From positions 1 to 64,000 of the forward strand of contig JAGOJY010000009.1 of NCBI GenBank assembly GCA_017994815.1: 64,000 nt of DNA, written 5' to 3'. This DNA is from Acidobacteriota bacterium. Lineage in GTDB: Bacteria; Acidobacteriota; Polarisedimenticolia; J045. The notes below the pieces were generated by a model, which saw only the letters and a program-made list of their open reading frames with translations, was not told the origin of the DNA and ran no database searches. Shown one piece after another: positions 7,803 through 16,750 of the stretch (the stretch's first letter is position 1; each line of letters starts with the position of its first letter). Made by a program: the position numbers and the translations under genes.

Positions 7803-8987
7803 TCAGCGCGGTCGGTCCGGGGAACTGTGCTCGTCCGGTCGTTCGCTTCCCGGCCCGCCGTGCTCCCCCCTCTCCGGTTCGTCGTCCCGGCCCGGGGAGT
7901 CGATGTCATCACGGTTGCTGGGGCCCGAAGACGGGCTGCCGGTCGTCGGGGAGCCCTGCCCGGAAGTTCTCTGGATGCGGGTCGCCGTGGTCCGTCCCGC
8001 GTTGGCGCGGTTGACGCTGACCTGCACGCGGTCGCCGACCGCCGGCGTGCCGTCGATCTGCGTCTGCTCGTCCCAGTAGATCGTGACCTCGCGGTTCGTC
8101 TCGTCGCGCAGGCGCAGGATCCGCGAGCCGGGGTCCCAGCTCACGATCGTCCCGGTGAGCGAGTTGCCCTCGTTGGGCGCTCCGCCCGACGGGGAGCCGC
8201 TCGACCCGGAACTGGACCACGAACCGCTGGACGAGGAGCCACTGGACGAACTGGAGCGGTTCCAGCCCGGGCTGCGCTGGTCCTCTCCGGCGGAACCGCT
8301 GCGCCACGCGCCGCCGGTGTTGGTGTTGACGATCGCGAACAGGTTGCCGGTGCTGCCGGACTCGCTGTTGAACCGCACCTCGACGCGCTGGCCGGAATCG
8401 AGCATGCCCTGGATCAGCGTGTTCTGGTCCAGCTTGATGCGGTACGAGTGGCCGGAGCGGTCGCGGACCGTGAGCACGTCGCCGGCGCCGGCGCAGCTGA
8501 GAACGGCCTCACCCGACGCGCTCGCGGACCCGGCGCTGCCGCTCATCCCGGCAGACGTGCTGCCGCTGCCGGTCATGCCGCCGGGAGTCGCGCTGCCGGT
8601 ACGGTCGGCGTCGCTCTGCTGCACCGAAACACTGGCCCGCGGTGAGACGGCTATCACGCGGCCGCCGGCGAGCGTCTCGACGACGACCCGGGCATGCTGG
8701 CCCGCGGAGAACGACTGCGAGGCTGCGTCGCCCGCAGCGTAGTGGATCGTGTGGACCTGGTTGGACGCGTCGCGCAGCGTCAGCACGCGCTTGTCGCGGT
8801 CCCAGCTCACGACCACTCCCTCGAGCTGCTGTTGGCCGCGCTCGAGGTTGTCGCCCGAGGAAGACTGCGTGCTGCTCGACGGCTGGTCGGGACGGCGGGG
8901 AGTGTCGGGAGTCTGCGCCAGGGCGGCGGGAACGGCGGCGATGGCCACGGCGAGCGTCGCCGCCAGGATCACCTTTCGCTCGGACAT
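7803..8987 (-). CDS. Secreted protein with three repeated beta-domains and Ser/Gly-rich linkers (394 aa)
   Basis: A signal peptide (cleavage after AALAQ, near residue 25) is followed by three copies of the domain seen in the neighbouring 217-residue protein. They carry the motifs VVVSWDRDKRVLTLRD, then VLTVRDRSGHSYRIKL, then TIVSWDPGSRILRLRD. The copies are separated by low-complexity serine/glycine linkers, the longest near residues 240-275. The C-terminus is disordered and rich in Pro, Ser, Asp and Arg. The architecture suggests an extracellular or periplasmic scaffold, but no function can be named. The ATG at 8987 has a GGAGG site. The pair probably arose by tandem duplication. Confidence 0.72.
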   Translation of the reverse strand: MSERKVILAATLAVAIAAVPAALAQTPDTPRRPDQPSSSTQSSSGDNLERGQQQLEGVVVSWDRDKRVLTLRDASNQVHTIHYAAGDAASQSFSAGQHARVVVETLAGGRVIAVSPRASVSVQQSDADRTGSATPGGMTGSGSTSAGMSGSAGSASASGEAVLSCAGAGDVLTVRDRSGHSYRIKLDQNTLIQGMLDSGQRVEVRFNSESGSTGNLFAIVNTNTGGAWRSGSAGEDQRSPGWNRSSSSSGSSSSGSWSSSGSSGSPSGGAPNEGNSLTGTIVSWDPGSRILRLRDETNREVTIYWDEQTQIDGTPAVGDRVQVSVNRANAGRTTATRIQRTSGQGSPTTGSPSSGPSNRDDIDSPGRDDEPERGEHGGPGSERPDEHSSPDRPR

Positions 8988-9124
8988 GCTGAACCTCCGG
9001 GTATCCGGCGGTTCGGGCGTGTGCCGCCTGGGGTGCGAGCCGGCTCGGCCGGCCGCCACGGTGATCGACCCATGGTTCGCCCGCGCGCTGCACCGCGCAA
9101 GCCAAGATGTGACCGCGTGGTGCG

Positions 9125-10456
9125 CTAGGAATTGACCATCCGGACAGGTTGCCCGGTGCTCTGCAGGACCGAGCGCCAGAGCGGGTTCTCGGTCTTGACG
9201 CGCTTGATCCCCGACGTGACGAGCCGGATCGGGACGTGCACCTGCCGGCCGTTGATCAGCCCGACCACCATCTCGGTCCGGCCCGACATCGCGGCGTGCA
9301 CCGCGTTCTGGCCGAGTTCCTGGCAGTAGATCGCGTCCGAGGCCGAGGCCGGGGCGGAGCGGATCGTGTATCCCGGGTCGATGTACTTGACGGTCACCGC
9401 CATGTCGCGCTCGCGGAAGTACTCGTCGATCCGCCGGCGCATGTAGCGGCCGACGTCGCCGAGGCGCTGGTTGCCCGACTCGTCCGTCCCGCGCGTGCGG
9501 CGCTCCTCGTCCAGGAACTCCTGCCCGGCGCCCTCGGCGACGACGACGACCGCGTGCCGGCGCGAGACCAGGCGGCGGTGCAGCGTCGCGAGGAACCCCT
9601 GCGGCCCGTCCATCTCGAACGGCACTTCGGGGATCAGGACGAAGTTCGGCTCGCCGCTCGCCAGCGCCGCCTCGGCGGCGATGAAGCCGGACGAGCGACC
9701 CATCAACCGCACCAGCCCGACGCCGTTGTAGGCGCCGGTCGCCTCCGCGTGCGCCGCGTCGATCGCCACCCGGGCGAGGGAAACCGCCGTGGTGAAGCCG
9801 AAGGTCCGGTCCACGAACGGGATGTCGTTATCGATCGTCTTCGGGATCCCGATCACGGAGACGAGCAGGCCCTTCTGGCGCACGCCGGCGGCGATCGCCT
9901 GGGCCGCGCGCATCGTCCCGTCGCCGCCGATCAGGAACAAGAGCCCGATCGCCATCCGGTCGAGGAAGCGGACGATGTCCTCGACCGGCGGGGCGCCGCG
10001 CGAGGAGCCGAGCAACGACCCGCCCTCGTGGTGGATGTTGCGCACCGCCTCCGGGGTGAGCGTCACCGGCGGGGCGTCGTCGGCCACGAACCCGCGCAGG
10101 CCGTAGCGGATGCCGAGGATCTCGCGCACCCCGTAGTGCCAGCTCAGCGTCAGGACCAACGAGCGCACGACGTCGTTGATCCCGGGGCAGAGGCCGCCGG
10201 TGGTCACGATCGCGGCGCGCACGTCCGAGGCGCGGAAGAACAGCTTCTCGCGCGGGCCGGCGACCTCGAGCGCCGGCGGGGTGAGCGCCTGCTCGGCGTA
10301 CGGCCGGACGTCGTCCCACTCCGAGTGGAACAGGACGCGCCGCTGCTCCGAGACGAAGTCGGCGGCCCCGGCCTCGCCGAGGTCGAGCGTCGAGGCGTGC
10401 CGCGCCGGGCCGAGGGTCGGGATCGAGAAGTCGTACTGTTGGTTATCCATGCGCAT
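9125..10456 (-). CDS. 6-phosphofructokinase (plant/TP0108-like ATP-dependent group)
   Basis: This 443-residue enzyme phosphorylates fructose 6-phosphate in glycolysis. The nucleotide-binding GGLCPGIN lies at 87-94, GGDGT at 177-181, and the catalytic PKTIDND at 205-211 with Asp209 as the expected base. A glycine after GGD usually marks ATP use, whereas PPi-dependent enzymes have Asp there. The lysine in PKTIDND places the protein in the long clade that includes plant ATP-PFKs and TP0108 rather than E. coli PfkA. Phosphoryl-donor choice in this clade can be misjudged from motifs alone. It is likely monocistronic. The start is the ATG at 10456; another ATG two codons later is possible. Confidence 0.9.
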   Translation of the reverse strand: MRMDNQQYDFSIPTLGPARHASTLDLGEAGAADFVSEQRRVLFHSEWDDVRPYAEQALTPPALEVAGPREKLFFRASDVRAAIVTTGGLCPGINDVVRSLVLTLSWHYGVREILGIRYGLRGFVADDAPPVTLTPEAVRNIHHEGGSLLGSSRGAPPVEDIVRFLDRMAIGLLFLIGGDGTMRAAQAIAAGVRQKGLLVSVIGIPKTIDNDIPFVDRTFGFTTAVSLARVAIDAAHAEATGAYNGVGLVRLMGRSSGFIAAEAALASGEPNFVLIPEVPFEMDGPQGFLATLHRRLVSRRHAVVVVAEGAGQEFLDEERRTRGTDESGNQRLGDVGRYMRRRIDEYFRERDMAVTVKYIDPGYTIRSAPASASDAIYCQELGQNAVHAAMSGRTEMVVGLINGRQVHVPIRLVTSGIKRVKTENPLWRSVLQSTGQPVRMVNS

Positions 10457-10524
10457 ACCTTAATGCCGCGCGGGACGCCGAACACCCGTCCCCCGGCGGC
10501 CTTTCTCGCGCCCGGAGAGCGACG

Positions 10525-11151
10525 TCAGCGGGGGAAGATCCAGGCCAGGAGCCGCCCGGCGGAACGACCCTCGCGGCGGTAGGACGGCCAGCCCGGGTCG
10601 CAGATCGTGCACGGGCCGACCATCTCCACGTCCCGCGGGTCCAGTTCGACCCGCAGCCGGGCGGCGACGAGCCCGCGCAGGTCGAGCCGGTGCCGACCGC
10701 CGGCGGTCGGGGCGAGGAGCGAGGGCGCCGGGCGGAGCGCCTCCAGCACCTCGGGCCCGACCTCGTAGCAGCAGCCCGAGGCACCGGGGCCGAGGGCGGC
10801 GGCGACGCGCTGGTCCGGGGCCAACTCCCGCAGCCGGGACAGCGCGCGCTCGATCACGCCGGCGGCCACGCCGCGCCAGCCGCAGTGGACCGCGGCCACG
10901 GCCGCGCCGCCGGCAGTGGCTAGCAGCACCGGGACGCAGTCGGCGGTCACCACGCCCACACCCAGTCCGGGGGTCCCCGAGACGGCGGCGTCCGCCTCCG
11001 TTCGCGCCGCCCCGCCATCCCCGGGCAGGGCCACCGCGCAGCCGTGGACCTGGCGCGGCCGCCACACGCCGGCGCGCTCGGGGTCGGGGGAGAATCCGTG
11101 CCGCACTCCCGCTAAGTCGCTGAGCAGGCTGCTCGTCAGGGTCGAGGACAT
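10525..11151 (-). CDS. pgeF: PgeF/YfiH-family laccase-domain protein (peptidoglycan editing / purine nucleoside phosphorylase)
   Basis: The 208-residue product matches the YfiH (Cu-oxidase_4) family. The metal-binding residues are visible: His36 in QVHG, Cys72 in TADCVP and His89 in VHCGWRG, plus the conserved CCYEVG near residue 128. Members have been reported as zinc-dependent purine nucleoside phosphorylases and as cytoplasmic enzymes correcting L-Ser misincorporation in peptidoglycan precursors. The protein is somewhat shorter than the usual 240-250 residues because the N-terminal part is compact. It is divergent from yajC. Confidence 0.85.
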   Translation of the reverse strand: MSSTLTSSLLSDLAGVRHGFSPDPERAGVWRPRQVHGCAVALPGDGGAARTEADAAVSGTPGLGVGVVTADCVPVLLATAGGAAVAAVHCGWRGVAAGVIERALSRLRELAPDQRVAAALGPGASGCCYEVGPEVLEALRPAPSLLAPTAGGRHRLDLRGLVAARLRVELDPRDVEMVGPCTICDPGWPSYRREGRSAGRLLAWIFPR

Positions 11152-11199
11152 GGCGCTGGATTATGCGCGGGGGCGGCGGGCGGCCGCCAAACGAAAAGG

Positions 11200-11228
11200 T
11201 TGCCTTCGTCCGGCGGAGCATCCAGAAT
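11200..11228 (+). promoter_or_regulatory. Putative sigma-70 promoter for yajC-secD-secF
   Basis: TTGCCT, a 17-base spacer and CAGAAT face yajC. Transcription would start near 11235, about 100 bases before the yajC ATG. The match is moderate (four of six in each box). Confidence 0.35.
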
Positions 11229-11333
11229 GCCGTGTTTTTGGACGGGGGCCGAGCGCGAAATCCACTCTTACCCTGTCCACTCCGCGCCTGGCGACCGGCC
11301 GCTGACCGGATCGGTCCAGGGAGGTTCCGGGAA

Positions 11334-11648
11334 ATGTCGCTGCTCGCACAGGCGCCGGCGCAACAGGCACCGGCATACGGCCCGATGTTCGGCCTGCTGC
11401 CGATCATCCTGATCCTCGTCATCTTCTACTTCCTGCTGATCCTGCCGACCCGCCGCCGCCAGAAGGCGCACGACGCGATGGTCCAGGCGCTCGTTGCCGG
11501 CGACCGGATCGTCACCAGCGGGGGGCTGATCGGGACGGTCGTCAAGGCCGACGAAAAGACGCTGAAGGTCCGGGTGGCGCAGGGTGTCGAGGTGACGCTC
11601 CTGCGCAGCCACGTGTCGGGCAAGGCCGCGGAGGAGACAACGCCGTGA
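11334..11648 (+). CDS. yajC: YajC, accessory subunit of the Sec translocon
   Basis: This 104-residue membrane protein has one transmembrane helix (about residues 18-38, ending in ILPTRRRQK) and the typical cytoplasmic YajC domain with GDRIVTSGGLIGTV. YajC joins SecD and SecF in the SecDF-YajC complex, which helps protein export. The ATG at 11334 follows GGAGG. The TGA overlaps the GTG start of secD, as expected for a coupled yajC-secD-secF operon. Confidence 0.95.
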   Translation: MSLLAQAPAQQAPAYGPMFGLLPIILILVIFYFLLILPTRRRQKAHDAMVQALVAGDRIVTSGGLIGTVVKADEKTLKVRVAQGVEVTLLRSHVSGKAAEETTP

Positions 11649-13240
11649 AGGTCGTGCACTGGAAGCTGTTGCTGATCGCGGCCGTCGTGGGCTGGTCCGT
11701 GTTCCAGGTCTGGCCGCGTGCGAACCGGCCGTTCCTGAACCTCAACCTCGGCCTCGACCTCAAGGGCGGTTCGTACCTGGTGATGCAGGTGCAGACCGAC
11801 GACGCGGTGCGGACCGAGAGCGACCTGGTCGCGCAGCGGCTGCAGCAGTTGCTGCTGAAGGAGGGGTTCAGCTCGGCGCGCGCGGTCCCCGGCGACCAGG
11901 TCGGCCAGGTCGCGATCACCGGCGTCCCGCCGACGCGGATCGCCGAGGCCGAGAACCGCATCGAGACCGAGCTGAGTTCGTGGTCGGTGTCTTCCGGCAG
12001 CGACCGCATCGTGGCGAACATGCCGTCCACGGACATCCAGTACATTCGCGACCAGGCCGTGCGGCAGGCGCTGAACACGATCAACAACCGCATCAACGCG
12101 TTCGGCGTGGGCGAGCAGGTCATCCAGCGCGCGGGCGGCAAGCAGGGCGACCGCATCCTGGCCCAGTTGCCCGGCGTCGAGGACCCCTCGCGCGTCAAGA
12201 ACATCATCCAGACGCAGGCGCGGCTCGAGCTGCGCTCCGCGTACTACCGTCCGGACGGGGCCGGGCCGTTCCGCGGCACGACCCGCGAGGAAGTGCTCGC
12301 GCAGCTCGGCGGCCAGCTCCCCCCCGGGGTCGCGCTGCTGCCGTACGAGTCGATCAAGAACCAGGACGGCCAGACCATGGCCGAGTGGTGGGCCGTCGAA
12401 AAGGCCGCGATCGTCACCGGCAGCGACCTGGCCGACGCGCGGCCTTCGCGTGACCAGTGGGGCCAGCTCGCGATCAGTTTTACCCTGCGCGTCAGCGCCG
12501 CCGACCGCTTCGCGCGCTTCACGCGCGAGCACGTCGACAAGTTCATGCCGATCATCCTCGACGACAGGATCAAGTCGGCCCCCGTGATCCGCAGCGAGAT
12601 CGGCACCAACGGCCAGATCGAGGGACAGTTCACGCAGCAGGAGGCCGAGGACCTCGCGCTCGTGCTGCGCGCCGGCGCGCTGCCGGCGCGCGTGGTCACG
12701 ATCGAGGAACGCACGGTCGGGCCGTCGCTCGGCCGCGATTCGATCCAGGCCGGCATCCGCGCGTCGCTGCTGGGGATGGCGTTCGTGGTGGTGTTCATGC
12801 TCGTGTACTACAAGCTGTCCGGGCTGAACGCCGTGCTCGCGCTGGTGCTCAACGGCCTGATCCTGGCCGCGGCGATGGCCTGGCTCGACGCCACGCTGAC
12901 CCTGCCCGGCATCGGCGGGTTCGCGCTGACGGTCGGCATGGCGGTGGACGCGAACGTGCTGATCTTCGAGCGCATCCGCGAAGAACTCCAGGCCGGCAAG
13001 ACGGTGCGCGGGGCGATCGACACCGGGTTCGGCAAGGCGTTCTCGGCGATCTTCGACTCCAACCTGACGACGATCATCGCCGCGCTGTTCCTGTTCCAGT
13101 ACGGCACCGGGGCCGTGCAGGGATTCGCCGTCACGCTGACCATCGGCCTGATGGCCTCGATGTTCACGGCGGTGTTCGTCAGCAAGGCGATGTTCGAGCT
13201 GGTCGTCGCCGACCGGCCCGTGCAGACCCTCTCCATCTGA
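11645..13240 (+). CDS. secD: Protein translocase subunit SecD
   Basis: SecD uses the proton gradient to pull exported proteins across the inner membrane together with SecF. The 531-residue protein has an N-terminal transmembrane helix, the conserved GLDLKGG motif at residues 36-42, a large periplasmic region with P1 and head parts, and five C-terminal transmembrane helices including the family motif GMAVDANVLIFERIREEL. Its length is normal for the family outside enterobacteria. It starts at a GTG overlapping the yajC stop and is followed after 13 bases by secF. Confidence 0.96.
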   Translation: MKVVHWKLLLIAAVVGWSVFQVWPRANRPFLNLNLGLDLKGGSYLVMQVQTDDAVRTESDLVAQRLQQLLLKEGFSSARAVPGDQVGQVAITGVPPTRIAEAENRIETELSSWSVSSGSDRIVANMPSTDIQYIRDQAVRQALNTINNRINAFGVGEQVIQRAGGKQGDRILAQLPGVEDPSRVKNIIQTQARLELRSAYYRPDGAGPFRGTTREEVLAQLGGQLPPGVALLPYESIKNQDGQTMAEWWAVEKAAIVTGSDLADARPSRDQWGQLAISFTLRVSAADRFARFTREHVDKFMPIILDDRIKSAPVIRSEIGTNGQIEGQFTQQEAEDLALVLRAGALPARVVTIEERTVGPSLGRDSIQAGIRASLLGMAFVVVFMLVYYKLSGLNAVLALVLNGLILAAAMAWLDATLTLPGIGGFALTVGMAVDANVLIFERIREELQAGKTVRGAIDTGFGKAFSAIFDSNLTTIIAALFLFQYGTGAVQGFAVTLTIGLMASMFTAVFVSKAMFELVVADRPVQTLSI

Positions 13241-13253
13241 GCCGGGTGCGACC

Positions 13254-14459
13254 ATGCGACTGATCGGCGAGACCCACTTCGATTTCATGCGCTGGCGCTA
13301 CCTCTGGTTCGCCATCTCCGGCGCGTTCATCCTGCTGTCGATCGTCATGCTCGTGACCCGCGGCGTCCCGCGCGGCGTCGAGTTCACGGGCGGCGCGGAG
13401 GTGATCCTGCGCTTCGCCCAGCCGCCGGTTCTGGACGAGATCCGCGGCAAGCTCGATGCGGCCGGGTTCAAGGGGGTCGCGGCGACCACCTTCGGCGAGT
13501 CCGGCGGGCGCGAGGTCGCGATCCGCGTCGCGCTGGACGAGAACCGGGACCCCAACGCCCAGCGCGATCTGACCCGGCGGATCGTCGACGCGCTGCGCCC
13601 GGCGCAGGACGCGGAGAAGTCCGGGCGCGGGATGCTGGACCTGAACGTCGCCGACGAGGTGACGATCCGCAGCGCGCTCGTCGAGCGCGGCGGCGTGCCC
13701 GAGGCCGAGGCGGCGGCGACCGCGGCGGCCATCAGCCAGCACCGCCGTGGCACGGACCTGCTCGGCAGCATGGACCAGGTGCGGCAGCTGCCCGGCGTCG
13801 GCGAGGCGGCGCGCAACTGGCTCGCGGCGAACGCATTCACCGGGAGCTTCGACCTGCGCGGCCAGGAGTTCATCGAGGCCTCCGTTTCGGCCGAAATGCG
13901 CTCCAAGGCCCTGTGGGCGATGCTCGGCGCGCTGATCGGGATGCTGGTTTACCTCTGGTTCCGCTTCCAGTTCGAGTGGGGCCTGGCGGCGGTCGTGGCG
14001 CTGTTCCACGACGTGATCGTGACCATCGGCATCTTCATCATCGCCGGCTACGAGGCCGACCTCCCGGTGGTCGCGGCGTTCCTGACGCTGGTCGGCTACT
14101 CGGTGAACGACACGATCGTCATCTTCGACCGCGTGCGCGAGAACATCCGCGCCAAGGGCGAAGGCGTGATGAGCAACACGCTGAACGTCGCGATCAACCA
14201 GACGCTGTCACGCTCGATCATCACGAACCTGACCGTGTTCTTCACGGTGGCCTGCCTGTACTTCTTCGGCGGCCCGGTGCTGCGGCCGTTCTCGTTCGTG
14301 CTGCTGGTCGGCGCGATCGTCGGCACCTACTCGACGATCTACATCGCGAGCCCGGTGCTCCTGGTCTGGCGCGGGCTGTTGGGCCGCTTCCGCGACTCGC
14401 GCGAGCGCGCCAAGAAGGGCCGCGCTGCCACGGCGAAGGCCGCCCGCACCGCCCGCTAG
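13254..14459 (+). CDS. secF: Protein translocase subunit SecF with an enlarged periplasmic region
   Basis: SecF partners SecD in proton-driven late-stage export. TM1 is at about residues 15-35, followed by FTGG, and the C-terminal five-helix block contains the signature SVNDTIVIFDRVREN. At 401 residues the protein is longer than the usual 300-320. The extra length lies between the first helix and TM2 (about 100-200) and includes a helix-hairpin-helix-like stretch, QLPGVGEAARNWL. The C-terminus is a basic Ala/Lys/Arg tail. A hairpin follows immediately after the stop, probably ending the operon. Confidence 0.95.
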   Translation: MRLIGETHFDFMRWRYLWFAISGAFILLSIVMLVTRGVPRGVEFTGGAEVILRFAQPPVLDEIRGKLDAAGFKGVAATTFGESGGREVAIRVALDENRDPNAQRDLTRRIVDALRPAQDAEKSGRGMLDLNVADEVTIRSALVERGGVPEAEAAATAAAISQHRRGTDLLGSMDQVRQLPGVGEAARNWLAANAFTGSFDLRGQEFIEASVSAEMRSKALWAMLGALIGMLVYLWFRFQFEWGLAAVVALFHDVIVTIGIFIIAGYEADLPVVAAFLTLVGYSVNDTIVIFDRVRENIRAKGEGVMSNTLNVAINQTLSRSIITNLTVFFTVACLYFFGGPVLRPFSFVLLVGAIVGTYSTIYIASPVLLVWRGLLGRFRDSRERAKKGRAATAKAARTAR

Positions 14460-14495
14460 GCAAATCGTGGGGATGGGTGTTCCACCTGTCCCCAC
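14460..14495. repeat. Post-secF palindrome, likely terminator
   Basis: Immediately after the secF stop comes GCAAATCGTG, then 13-base arms (GTGGGGATGGGTG and CACCTGTCCCCAC, two mismatched pairs) around a three-base loop. The leading GCAAATCGT also opens the large palindrome at 40321. No T-tract is present. Confidence 0.5.
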
Positions 14496-14553
14496 CCCCG
14501 GGCGCGGGAAGGCCCGGCACCGTAGAATCGGATCCGGGGGGACCTGACGCCCG

Positions 14554-16728
14554 ATGATCCGCTACGAGGACATCCAGGAACGGGTCGAGCGCAACCGCCC
14601 CGAGGCGGACATGGAACTCCTGCGCCGCGCGTACATCTACAGCGCGATGGCGCACAAGGGCCAGCTCCGCCGCTCGGGCGAACCGTACCTCGTCCACCCG
14701 CTGGAAGTCTCTTTCATCCTCGCCGACCTCGAACTGGACGTGCCGACCGTCGCCACCGGCCTGTTGCACGACGCGGTCGAGGACTCGCACGTCACCACGC
14801 AGGACATCGCCACGCACTTCGGCCCCGAGATCGCCGCGCTGGTCGAGGGCGTGACCAAGCTCTCGCGACTGGACATGGCTTCCGACGCGGAACGCCAGGC
14901 CGAGAACATCCGCAAGATGATCCTGGCCATGGTCAACGACATCCGCGTGATCCTGGTCAAGCTCGCCGATCGCCTGCACAACATGCGCACCATGGACTAC
15001 ATGCCGCCCGAGGCCCAGGCGCGCATCGCCACGGAGACGTTCGAGATCTACGTGCCGCTGGCGAACCGGCTCGGCCTCGGCCGCATCCGCGCCGAGCTGG
15101 AAGACCTGGCGATCAAGTACACCGACCCGGTCGGCTACAAGAACCTCGTGCGCCGGCTGGAGTCGAAGCGGTCCGATTCGGAGTCCCTGATCGCCGAAGT
15201 CAAGACCAAGCTCACCGAGCGGCTCGCCGAGCACGGGATCCACCCGGAGATCACCGGGCGCGTCAAGAGCATCTACGGGATCTACCGCAAGATGCAGGCC
15301 CAGATGATCGACGTGGAACAGGTCTACGACATCGTCGCCTTCCGGATCATCGCGGAGTCGGTCAAGGACTGCTACGGCACGCTCGGCATCGTGCACTCGC
15401 TCTGGCCGCCGGTGCCGGGGCGGATCAAGGACTTCATCGCGATGCCGAAGCCGAACCTCTACCAGTCGCTGCACACCACGGTGATGTCGGAAAAGGGCTA
15501 CCCGTTCGAGGTCCAGATCCGCACCCGCGAGATGCACCAGCTGGCGGAGGAGGGGATCGCCGCGCACTGGCGCTACAAGGAACAGGGCAAGCTCACCGAC
15601 CGCGAGGTGGCCGGGATCCAGTGGCTGCGGCAGGTGATGGAGTGGCAGAAGGAGGTCTCGGACTCCCGCGAGTTCCTCAAGTACGTCAAGATCGACCTGT
15701 TCCCGGGCGAGGTCTACGTCTTCACGCCCAAGGGGCGGGTGGTCAACCTGCCGCGCGGGGCGACGCCGATCGACTTCGCCTACGAGATCCACACCGAGGT
15801 CGGCCACCACTGCGTGGGCGCGCGCGTCAACGGCCGCCTGGTGCCGCTGAAATCGGAGCTGCACAGCGGCGACATCGTCGAGATCATGACCCAGCCCAGC
15901 CACCGCCCGTCGCGCGACTGGCTGGCCATCGCGCGCACCACGCGCGCCCGCAGCAAGATCCGCGCGTACCTCAAGGCCGTCGAGCGCGAGCGCTCGGTCG
16001 AGCTGGGCCGCTCGCTCCTGGACAAGGAGCTGCGGCGCTACAGCCTGTCGCTCAAGTCGATCGCCGACGAAAAGCAGGACGCCGCGCTCAAGGAGCTGCG
16101 CTTCAAGACGATCGACGAGCTGCACGCGGCGCTCGGGCACGGCAAGCTGACCCCGCACCAGTTCATCGCCCTCGTCGCGCCGAGCGCCGAGCCGGCGGGT
16201 GAGACGGCGCCGAGCCTGCTGCGGCGGGTCTCGCGCGCGCTCACCCGCAGCCGCGACCGCGTGCTCGTGAGCGGCCTCGGCGACACGCTGGTGACGCTGG
16301 CCCGCTGCTGCTACCCGATCCGCGGCGATGCGATCGTGGGCTACATCACGCGCGGGCGCGGCGTTTCGGTCCACACCGAGGACTGCCCGAACCTGGAGGC
16401 GCTGTTGGTCGATCCCGAGCGGCGCATCGAGGTCGAGTGGGCGCCGGGCGAGAACAACGAGCGGTTCAACGTCGGCCTGCGCGTCCTGACGCGCAACCAG
16501 CCGGGCATGCTGGCCCGCGTCGCCGAGGTCCTGGACAAGGAGAAGATCAACATCGGCCACGCCGACGCCGGCGTGGACGAGGGTGGGCGCGGGCTGATCA
16601 GCGTCGTGGCCGAGGTGGAGAACCGGGGCCAGGTCGAGAAACTGATCGAACGCATCCGCCGCATCGACGGGGTGTACCAAGTCGAGCGCGTGTCGCCCGC
16701 GCGCGCTGCCGGCCAGCTGAAATCCTGA
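14554..16728 (+). CDS. Bifunctional (p)ppGpp synthetase/hydrolase, RelA/SpoT family
   Basis: This 724-residue enzyme makes and degrades the stringent-response alarmone (p)ppGpp. The N-terminal HD hydrolase domain has its intact metal motif (LLHDAVEDS, about residues 68-76). The synthetase domain follows with RIKDFIAMPKPNLYQSLHTT and EVQIRT. The RIKD variant (RXKD class) and the intact HD motif both indicate a bifunctional Rel/SpoT rather than a synthetase-only RelA. A TGS domain (VYVFTPKGRVVNLPRGATPIDFAY) and a C-terminal ACT domain complete the standard long form. A TAGAAT box at 14523-14528 could be the -10 of its own promoter. Confidence 0.96.
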   Translation: MIRYEDIQERVERNRPEADMELLRRAYIYSAMAHKGQLRRSGEPYLVHPLEVSFILADLELDVPTVATGLLHDAVEDSHVTTQDIATHFGPEIAALVEGVTKLSRLDMASDAERQAENIRKMILAMVNDIRVILVKLADRLHNMRTMDYMPPEAQARIATETFEIYVPLANRLGLGRIRAELEDLAIKYTDPVGYKNLVRRLESKRSDSESLIAEVKTKLTERLAEHGIHPEITGRVKSIYGIYRKMQAQMIDVEQVYDIVAFRIIAESVKDCYGTLGIVHSLWPPVPGRIKDFIAMPKPNLYQSLHTTVMSEKGYPFEVQIRTREMHQLAEEGIAAHWRYKEQGKLTDREVAGIQWLRQVMEWQKEVSDSREFLKYVKIDLFPGEVYVFTPKGRVVNLPRGATPIDFAYEIHTEVGHHCVGARVNGRLVPLKSELHSGDIVEIMTQPSHRPSRDWLAIARTTRARSKIRAYLKAVERERSVELGRSLLDKELRRYSLSLKSIADEKQDAALKELRFKTIDELHAALGHGKLTPHQFIALVAPSAEPAGETAPSLLRRVSRALTRSRDRVLVSGLGDTLVTLARCCYPIRGDAIVGYITRGRGVSVHTEDCPNLEALLVDPERRIEVEWAPGENNERFNVGLRVLTRNQPGMLARVAEVLDKEKINIGHADAGVDEGGRGLISVVAEVENRGQVEKLIERIRRIDGVYQVERVSPARAAGQLKS

Positions 16729-16750
16729 AGCAGCGCGAACGGGGGTACCC

